DNA of 6,485 nucleotides from Thermoanaerobaculia bacterium (GTDB lineage: Bacteria > Acidobacteriota > Thermoanaerobaculia > UBA5066): contig JAGOBQ010000247.1 in assembly GCA_017999215.1 (NCBI GenBank), positions 1 through 6,485 on the forward strand. Reading direction: 5' to 3'. This document shows, piece by piece, positions 1 through 6,485 of this stretch. The notes under the pieces were generated by a model that did not search any database, had not been told where the DNA came from, and saw only the letters and a program-made list of their open reading frames with translations. The first letter of the stretch is position 1, and the number at the start of each line of letters is the position of its first letter. Both the position numbers and the translations under genes were made by a program.

Positions 1-1
1 G

Positions 2-277
2 GTGGAGGGGCGCCCGACGGCGCCGGCGCCGGGCCCGCGTCTCGCGGGCCGCTGGGAGGCGTGGGCGGGCGGGAAGAGGACGGGGGACTGCAGCATCGAG
101 GAGAAGGACGGCGGGCTCGTCTTCGTCATCCACAGGACGCCGCCGGAGAGGTCGACCGGGCGCTACGTCGACGGCACGACCGTCGTCGCCGACGCGTGGG
201 GGCCGCAGCGGGGCCGCGTGAGCCCGGACGGGCGGCGAATCGACTGGGCCAGCTCCTTCTGGCGTCGCGTCGACTGA
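2..277 (+). CDS. C-terminal part of a small beta-rich hypothetical protein (5' end cut by the window)
   Basis: The reading frame is open to the left edge and ends at a TGA at 275-277, giving up to 91 visible residues. The GTG at base 2 is probably not the true start: no ribosome binding site can be seen and the first residues are a Pro/Ala/Gly-rich linker. The rest looks like a compact beta domain of about 70 residues. It has a leading Gly-Arg-Trp, one Cys in 'GDCSIEEKDGG', a 'STGRYVDGTTVVADAWG' strand pair, 'VSPDGRRIDW' and a closing 'FWRR'. This alternation of Gly, Trp and Asp-Gly turns is like small lipocalin-like or repeat-type beta barrels, but I cannot assign a family. Third codon positions are almost all G or C, as in the neighbouring genes, which supports real coding. 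It converges on gap. Confidence 0.6.
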   Translation: MEGRPTAPAPGPRLAGRWEAWAGGKRTGDCSIEEKDGGLVFVIHRTPPERSTGRYVDGTTVVADAWGPQRGRVSPDGRRIDWASSFWRRVD

Positions 278-332
278 CGCGGACGTCGCCACCGGCGCGC
301 GAACCTCGGGCCATCGGGGCGCCCGGAAACGA

Positions 333-358
333 AAGGGGAGGCCGCGCGGCCTCCCCTT
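333..358 (-). terminator. Rho-independent terminator of gap (perfect 26-nt palindrome)
   Basis: The 26 bases form a perfect inverted repeat: an 11-bp stem (AAGGGGAGGCC on one arm) closed by a GCGC tetraloop. Read on the minus strand, the hairpin lies about 50 nt beyond the gap stop codon and is followed by TTTCGTTTCC, a broken U tract, as expected of an intrinsic terminator. On the plus strand the following bases are GTCTCC, so it should work poorly as a terminator for the partial gene at the left edge. The rest of 278-410 shows nothing else I can support. Confidence 0.8.
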
Positions 359-410
359 GTCTCCACGGTCCCGGCTCGGGTCGCGCGCTGCGCGCCCCGG
401 CGGCGCGAAC

Positions 411-1466
<1,056 letters not shown>

Positions 1467-1474
1467 CTTGGGCG

Positions 1475-1482
1475 TCTCCTTC
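1475..1482 (-). promoter_or_regulatory. gap: Ribosome binding site of gap
   Basis: The minus strand reads GGAAGGAGACGCCCAAG directly before the ATG. The AAGGAG core lies about 9 nt from the start codon and fixes the start at 1464-1466. Confidence 0.75.
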
Positions 1483-1510
1483 CGGGGGCATTCCCCGCGG
1501 GTGATGCTCC

Positions 1511-1516
1511 GTTATA
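1511..1516 (-). promoter_or_regulatory. Candidate -10 element upstream of gap
   Basis: The minus strand reads TATAAC here, five of six matches to the sigma-70 -10 consensus, in an otherwise extremely GC-rich stretch. A start about 7 nt downstream would give a leader of roughly 38 nt containing the gap ribosome binding site, which is reasonable. No TTGACA-like -35 hexamer is visible at normal spacing (the bases there read CTCCCG), and no extended -10 TG is present. The call therefore rests on the -10 element and its position alone. Confidence 0.4.
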
Positions 1517-1519
1517 CGA

Positions 1520-1533
1520 CGGCCGGCCGGCCG
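1520..1533. repeat. 14-nt GC palindrome between the FHA gene and gap
   Basis: The bases CGGCCGGCCGGCCG are perfectly self-complementary and lie just upstream of the TATAAC element on the minus strand, in the spacer where RNA polymerase would sit. It could be an operator or a hairpin following the FHA gene. No T tract follows on the minus strand, so an intrinsic terminator is unlikely. Confidence 0.4.
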
Positions 1534-1551
1534 CGGGAGCCCGGAATGCCC

Positions 1552-2109
1552 TCAGCCGGGCCGCTCCGTGGAGCCGGCGACCGGGGCGGCGGCCTCGACC
1601 GGGATGTCCGGGCCGGCGCCGCGCGCCGAGCAGCCCCGGTGCCAGAACGTCGCGCCGAGGAGGAGCGCCACGCCGCCCGCGAGGGCCGCGACCGCGGCCT
1701 TCTTCCTCGCCCGCTTCGCCGGCTGGATCGAGAGCGTCTGCGTCAGCGCCCGCTGGAGCTTCTGGCTCGGCGAGAGCGGCTCCTGCGGCTCCTCCTCGAA
1801 CCAGGCCGGGACGCTCCCGAACCGGAGCGCGACGCCGTTCGGGAGGGGGGCCTCGTCGACGCGGCGGGCGTCGAGGAACGTCCCGTTGCCGCTCCCGAGG
1901 TCCCGCACGGTCCATCCCTCGACGTCGGGGAAGACGAGGGCGTGGCGGCGGGAGACCGTCGGCGACGAGAGGAGGACGTCGCATGCCGGGTCGCGCCCCA
2001 CGGTCACGGCGTGATCGAGGTGGAACGTGTGCCGGGCGCCGTCTTCCTCGAGCGTCAGGGTGGCCCGGGGAGAGAGCGCGGAGGCGGACCGGGAGGCGGG
2101 GCGGGCCAT
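1552..2109 (-). CDS. FHA-domain protein with a C-terminal membrane anchor
   Basis: This 185-residue protein has an FHA domain at about residues 15-103, a fold that binds phosphothreonine peptides. The key motifs are intact: 'VGRD' with Gly38 and Arg39, 'SRRHA' with Ser53, Arg54 and His56, and 'LGSGNGTFLD' with Asn75. A linker at about 104-130 is followed by a basic patch 'AKRARKK' at 131-137 and a single hydrophobic segment at about 138-156. About 29 Pro/Ala/Gly-rich residues close the protein. The positive-inside rule puts the FHA domain in the cytoplasm and the tail outside. No kinase, secretion or cyclase domain is attached, so the partner is unknown. Its ATG lies 3 nt after the glycerate kinase stop. 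An AGGA about 8 nt before it, inside the kinase 3' end, fits translational coupling. Family recognition is firm; the biological role is not. Confidence 0.9.
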   Translation of the reverse strand: MARPASRSASALSPRATLTLEEDGARHTFHLDHAVTVGRDPACDVLLSSPTVSRRHALVFPDVEGWTVRDLGSGNGTFLDARRVDEAPLPNGVALRFGSVPAWFEEEPQEPLSPSQKLQRALTQTLSIQPAKRARKKAAVAALAGGVALLLGATFWHRGCSARGAGPDIPVEAAAPVAGSTERPG

Positions 2110-2112
2110 CGG

Positions 2113-3507
2113 TCAGATCCTGTCGGGGAGGGGGATCCCCTCCTCCGGGAGGTCGAGGGCTGCCGGGACGCCCTCGCCGCCCGGGGCGAGGACGAAGGCG
2201 ACGTCTCCGACGGCGGTCCCGGTCGGCCCGGGGGCGAAGGCGTCTCCGAGCGCCGCGAAGAACGGGCCCGAGTCGTTTCCGGCGAGCGCCGCGGCCGGGT
2301 CGAGGCCGAGCTCCGCGGCGCGGGCGAGGGTCGCGTGGTCGACGAAGGCGCCGGCGGCGTCGGGGGTGTTGTCGACGCCGTCCGTCCCCGCGACGAGGAG
2401 GCTGGCGCCCGTGATCCCGTCGACGTGGAACGCTGTCGCCAGGGCGAGCTCGCGGCAGCGTCCGCCCTGGCCCCGCCCCTTTACGGTGACGGTCGTCTCC
2501 CCGCCGAAGAGGGTGACGAGCCGCCTCGGCGGCGCACCGGCGCGGCGGACGAGGTTCCCGGCGGAGGCGCCGGCGACGGCGAGACGGCGGGCGGCGGCGC
2601 GCGCCTCGCCCGCGAGGAGCTCGGGAAGGACTCGGACGTCGGCCCCGAAGCGGAGCGCCTCGCGCCGCGCCCCTTCGAGGGCCGTCCGGACGTCGCCGAG
2701 GAGGACGCCCCAGCGCTGGCCCCCATCCCGGACCTCCTCGTTCGCCGGAGGCGAGGCGAGGAACGAGCGGACGGAGGCGGGCACGAGCGGCTGGATGCGC
2801 CACGTCTCGAGGAGCGCGGCGGCGGTGCGCCGCGAGGGCGAGACCCCGAGCGTCGGGCCGGAGGCGACGAGGTGCCAGCCGACGTCGCCGAGGTCGGAGA
2901 GGACGAGCGTCACGACGTCGGCCTGGCGGGCCGCGGCGGCGAGCCGCCCCCCCTTCAGGCGCGAGAGCGCCCCGCGCACGAGGTTCACGTCCTGGGCCGG
3001 CGCCCCCGCGGCGGCGAGGAGGGAGACGGTCCTCACCTTGTCGGCGAGCGGCACCTCCTCGGGCGGCAGCGCGAGCAGGCTCGAGCCTCCGCCCGAGAGG
3101 AGGACGACGAGGAGGTCGTCCCGGCCGAGGCCGGCGGCGAGCGCCAGGGCCTCGCGGCCGGCCGCGAGGCTCCTCTCGTCCGGTACCGGGTGCGCCGAGG
3201 GGAGGTAGCGGCATCCGGCGGGAAGCTCCTCCGGCGCCAGGCCGGCCGGGGCGACGACGACCGCCTCGTCGACGAGGTCGCCGATCGCCCGGAGGGCGGC
3301 GGCCGCCATCGCCGGCGCGGCCTTCCCGACCGCGAGGAGGACGACGCGCCGGGGGACGAAGACGAACTCGCGCCGGCCGGGGTCCTCGACCGAACGGACG
3401 ACGACGGCGCTGCCCCGGCGGGAGAGGGCCTCCGACACGAGCCGCCCGGGCTCGACGGCCGAGACCGCCGCGCGGTAGAGCGCCCTGAGGAAGGAGCGGG
3501 GGTCCAA
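2113..3507 (-). CDS. MOFRL-family (class II) glycerate 2-kinase
   Basis: This enzyme phosphorylates D-glycerate with ATP, in characterised members to 2-phosphoglycerate, feeding glyoxylate, serine or sugar-acid breakdown into lower glycolysis. From the TTG at 3505-3507 the product is 464 residues, slightly above the usual 420-450. The N-terminal DUF4147 part shows 'AVGKAAPAMA' at 59-68, 'LLSGGGSSLLALP' at 136-148, 'VNLVRGALSRLKGGRLA' at 174-190 and 'SDLGDVGWHLVASGPT' at 204-219. The C-terminal MOFRL part shows 'FGGETTVTVKGRGQGGR' at 334-350, 'AGTDGVDNTPDAAGA' at 373-387, 'NDSGPFFAALGD' at 411-422 and 'GPTGTAVGD' at 427-435. The usual GGRNQE is GGRCRE here. Homologues begin close to 'DPRSFLRALYRAAV', so TTG fits best. 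The frame is open much further upstream (to 3951), but that would run antisense through the well-supported gene at 3589. No Shine-Dalgarno precedes the TTG. The gene leads the kinase-FHA-gap cluster. Confidence 0.9.
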   Translation of the reverse strand: MDPRSFLRALYRAAVSAVEPGRLVSEALSRRGSAVVVRSVEDPGRREFVFVPRRVVLLAVGKAAPAMAAAALRAIGDLVDEAVVVAPAGLAPEELPAGCRYLPSAHPVPDERSLAAGREALALAAGLGRDDLLVVLLSGGGSSLLALPPEEVPLADKVRTVSLLAAAGAPAQDVNLVRGALSRLKGGRLAAAARQADVVTLVLSDLGDVGWHLVASGPTLGVSPSRRTAAALLETWRIQPLVPASVRSFLASPPANEEVRDGGQRWGVLLGDVRTALEGARREALRFGADVRVLPELLAGEARAAARRLAVAGASAGNLVRRAGAPPRRLVTLFGGETTVTVKGRGQGGRCRELALATAFHVDGITGASLLVAGTDGVDNTPDAAGAFVDHATLARAAELGLDPAAALAGNDSGPFFAALGDAFAPGPTGTAVGDVAFVLAPGGEGVPAALDLPEEGIPLPDRI

Positions 3508-3515
3508 GGAGGAGA

Positions 3516-3521
3516 ATTCTA
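3516..3521 (-). promoter_or_regulatory. Candidate -10 element for the glycerate kinase operon
   Basis: The minus strand reads TAGAAT, a five-of-six match to TATAAT, within a rare AT pocket (AGAATTCT). Only 8 nt separate it from the proposed TTG, so transcription would begin almost at the start codon and the mRNA would be leaderless, which agrees with the missing Shine-Dalgarno sequence. No -35 hexamer can be recognised at normal spacing. Confidence 0.35.
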
Positions 3522-3577
3522 GCGAAACGGGCGACGCCCCGCCTCTGCGAGAATCGGGCCGGGCCCCACCGGGCAAT

Positions 3578-3585
3578 GGAGGTGA
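3578..3585 (+). promoter_or_regulatory. Strong ribosome binding site of the DUF883-like gene
   Basis: GGAGGTGA is an almost perfect anti-16S match, with GGAGG ending 6 nt before the ATG at 3589. It fixes that start and shows that the plus strand, not the overlapping minus-strand frame, is coding here. Confidence 0.85.
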
Positions 3586-3588
3586 CTC

Positions 3589-3879
3589 ATGCCGCAGGTC
3601 GACGTCGACCGAATCGTCGGTTCGATCCGCGAGGGCGCGGGAGCCGTTCGAGAGAAGACCCAGGACGCCGTGGAGGACGTGGCCGACAAGATCGAGGACG
3701 CCCTCGAGAAGGCCGGGACCGAGGGGCGGAAGATCCGGCGCGAGGTGAAGGAAGAGCTCGCGAAGCGGTGGAGGCAGGTCGACCGCGTCGGGCGCGAGAA
3801 CGCCTTCCTCATGGCCGCCGGGGCGCTCGCCGTCGGCGTCCTCGTCGGCTGGCTCATCTCCCGCGACCGCCGCGACTGA
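3589..3879 (+). CDS. Small tail-anchored membrane protein, DUF883/YqjD-ElaB-like
   Basis: The 96-residue product has a long charged, probably helical or coiled-coil stretch at about 5-70, with repeated Glu/Lys/Arg and small residues ('VREKTQDAVEDVADKIEDAL'). A short 'VGRENAFLMAAGAL' leads into one hydrophobic segment at about 73-90 with Gly spacing (GALAVGVLVGWL), and the tail is SRDRRD. This order (amphipathic helix, 'RENPW'-like turn, Gly-rich C-terminal membrane helix, basic end) is that of the DUF883 family. Its E. coli members YqjD and ElaB are inner-membrane proteins, and YqjD is linked to ribosome binding in stationary phase. That function is not shown for this protein. The soluble part should be cytoplasmic. 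The transporter gene begins 7 nt after the stop, so the two are probably co-transcribed. Similarity is by architecture; a generic membrane-anchored coiled coil is possible. Confidence 0.8.
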   Translation: MPQVDVDRIVGSIREGAGAVREKTQDAVEDVADKIEDALEKAGTEGRKIRREVKEELAKRWRQVDRVGRENAFLMAAGALAVGVLVGWLISRDRRD

Positions 3880-3886
3880 CGCCCGC

Positions 3887-5137
3887 GTGGACCTCGCCGC
3901 ACGCTTCTCGGAGCTGAAGTCCGGCTTCGCCCGCTCGTTCTGGGTCGCCAACGTCCTCGAGCTCTTCGAGCGCTTCTCGTTCTACGGCTCGAAGATCGTT
4001 CTCGCCGTCTTCCTCGCGGAGACGGTCGGGCTCGGGCCGTTCGGCGTCAGCCTCGTCGGGCTCTACGGGTTCGCCGTCTACTTCCTCCCGATCCTCGCCG
4101 GGCCCGTCGTCGACCGCTTCGGCTTCAAGAAGAGCCTCGCGGCCTGCTTCGCGATCTTCTCCTTCGGGTACTTCCTCATCGGCCTCTCGGGGATGCCGAT
4201 GGGGCAGCCGCTCGTGGCGGCCGTCGGGACGAAGACCTGGGTCGTCTGCGCCCTCCTGATCACGGCCGTCGGCGGCTCGCTCATCAAGCCGTGCATCGTC
4301 GGCACCGTCGCGCGGACGACGACGAAGGACACGAAGGCCCTCGGCTACTCCATCTACTACACCCTCGTGAACATCGGGGGGTGGCTCGGGCCGGTCCTGG
4401 CGAGCCAGGTGCGCGTCTCCCTCGGCATCGCGCAGGTCCTCGTCGGTGCGTCGCTCGTCTCGTTCACCCTCTTCCTCGCGACGCTCGTCTTCTTCAAGGA
4501 GCCCGAGCGGGACCCCGGCGCCGAGGAGCGGACGCTCGGCAAGGTCCTGAAGGACGCGGCGCTCGTCTTCGCGAACGGCCGCTTCATCGGCTTCCTCGTC
4601 ATCTTCACCGGCTTCTGGGTGATGTTCTGGCAGGTCTACGACCTCTTCCCCTTCTACGTCCGCGACGTCCTGAAGGTGGAGCGCTTCGAGTTCATCGCCT
4701 CCCTCGAGTCGTTCTCGGTCATCTTCCTGACGGTCCCGGTGGCGGCGATCATGAAGAAGGTCCGGGCCGTGCCGCAGATGACGCTCGGCCTCGCGGTCGG
4801 GAGCTGCTCCTGGCTCGTCCTCGTCGTCTTCCAGACGTGGCAGGCCGCGGCCCTCGCGATGTTCCTCCTCGCCCTCGGAGAGGTGCTCCAGGCGCCGCGC
4901 TACTACGAGTACATCGCGGACCTCGCCCCGAAGGAGCAGGTCGGCACGTTCATGGGCTTCGCGTTCCTCCCGATCGCCCTGGGCGCTCTCCTTGCGGGCC
5001 CCCTCGGGGGGTTCCTCCTCCAGAGCTACCTCAAGGACACCATGCAGCCCGCGAAGGCCTGGATGATCCTCTCCAGCCTCGGCTTCGTCTCGACCGCCGC
5101 CCTCCTCGCCTACGACCGCTGGGTCGTCCGCCGCTGA
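3887..5137 (+). CDS. MFS transporter of the POT/PTR2 (proton-oligopeptide) type
   Basis: The 416-residue inner-membrane protein has about 12 hydrophobic segments, roughly at 17-44, 51-75, 83-100, 118-140, 150-172, 180-203, 232-258, 268-290, 297-316, 319-340, 352-378 and 390-408. POT hallmarks are visible. 'ELFERFSFYG' in helix 1 carries the ExxER proton-coupling motif (Glu25, Glu28, Arg29). MFS motif A is 'GPVVDRFGFKK' at 72-82. 'GGSLIKPCI' has Lys134 where POT proteins have a conserved helix 4 Lys. 'YSIYYTLVNIGGWLGP' matches the PTR2 'FYxxINxG' signature. 'LALGEVLQAP' has Glu332 where POT helix 10 has a substrate-contacting Glu. It is shorter than most bacterial POTs (about 450-500 residues), and the central loop is short (about 203-230). 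Di- or tripeptide uptake with protons is the family function; the substrate here is unproven. The GTG start has no clear ribosome binding site and lies 7 nt after the upstream stop, suggesting coupling. Confidence 0.85.
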   Translation: MDLAARFSELKSGFARSFWVANVLELFERFSFYGSKIVLAVFLAETVGLGPFGVSLVGLYGFAVYFLPILAGPVVDRFGFKKSLAACFAIFSFGYFLIGLSGMPMGQPLVAAVGTKTWVVCALLITAVGGSLIKPCIVGTVARTTTKDTKALGYSIYYTLVNIGGWLGPVLASQVRVSLGIAQVLVGASLVSFTLFLATLVFFKEPERDPGAEERTLGKVLKDAALVFANGRFIGFLVIFTGFWVMFWQVYDLFPFYVRDVLKVERFEFIASLESFSVIFLTVPVAAIMKKVRAVPQMTLGLAVGSCSWLVLVVFQTWQAAALAMFLLALGEVLQAPRYYEYIADLAPKEQVGTFMGFAFLPIALGALLAGPLGGFLLQSYLKDTMQPAKAWMILSSLGFVSTAALLAYDRWVVRR

Positions 5138-5152
5138 GGGGCGCCGGAGCCG

Positions 5153-6485
<1,333 letters not shown>

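Larger units (their letters stand above)
1486..1551. repeat. 9-bp inverted repeat flanking the gap promoter candidate
   Basis: GGGCATTCC at 1486-1494 is matched by its exact reverse complement GGAATGCCC at 1543-1551. The arms sit either side of the TATAAC element, 48 nt apart. The arms could pair in the transcript or form spaced operator half-sites. In a GC-rich sequence a 9-bp match may also be chance. Confidence 0.3.

Noticed and set aside
1484..1497. Small hairpin CGGGG/CCCCG in the gap leader
   Set aside because: The stem is only 5 bp and adjoins the ribosome binding site. Such short GC stems are expected by chance here, and no riboswitch-like fold was visible.
3549..3554. GAGAAT as a plus-strand -10 element for the DUF883-like gene
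   Set aside because: It is a poor match to the consensus with no -35 at suitable spacing. I cannot support a promoter for this gene from sequence alone.
3508..3951. N-terminal extension of the glycerate kinase frame to an ATG at 3951 (612 residues in total)
   Set aside because: The extra 148 residues run antisense across a plus-strand gene with a strong ribosome binding site and a clear membrane helix. They match no expected part of the kinase, and frames stay open by chance at this G+C content.

Overview
This is chromosomal, housekeeping-type DNA from a very GC-rich bacterium. By eye it is around 70% G+C, and nearly every third codon position is G or C (lysine is almost always AAG). The gene set is a NAD-type GAPDH, a MOFRL-family glycerate kinase, an FHA protein, a peptide-transporter-like MFS protein and a sigma-54 activator resembling NtrX. 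This suggests a Gram-negative, sigma-54-using lineage such as Acidobacteriota or a deltaproteobacterial or myxobacterial group. The taxon is inference only. I see no insertion sequences, integrases, tRNAs, rRNAs, CRISPR arrays, phage genes or compositional islands.

Layout. Bases 1-277 hold the 3' end of a plus-strand gene for a small beta-rich protein. Bases 278-410 are a short gap with a strong perfect hairpin at 333-358, which terminates the minus-strand gene beyond it. From 3507 down to 411 the minus strand carries three genes in a row: glycerate 2-kinase, a membrane-anchored FHA protein and gap. The kinase and FHA genes are separated by 3 nt. An 85-nt gap before gap contains a TATAAC -10-like element, a GC palindrome and a Shine-Dalgarno sequence, so gap may be read both from the operon and from its own promoter. 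An 81-nt divergent region (3508-3588) separates the kinase from two plus-strand genes: a DUF883/YqjD-like tail-anchored protein and, 7 nt later, a POT-like MFS transporter. The transporter converges, with a 15-nt gap, on a minus-strand NtrC/NtrX-type response regulator whose N-terminus runs off the right edge.

How the genes may work together. Glycerate kinase and GAPDH both feed lower glycolysis at the phosphoglycerate level, so co-transcription makes metabolic sense. An FHA module between them suggests, but does not prove, a link to Ser/Thr phosphorylation signalling. The DUF883-like protein and the transporter probably share a transcript. The regulator probably belongs to a separate unit that begins outside the window, possibly with a sensor kinase.

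I found no convincing evidence of an entirely new biological system. The most useful leads are the kinase-FHA-gap operon, a possible leaderless TTG start for the kinase, a lysine-rich insertion in GAPDH, and the short POT-like transporter paired with a DUF883-like protein.
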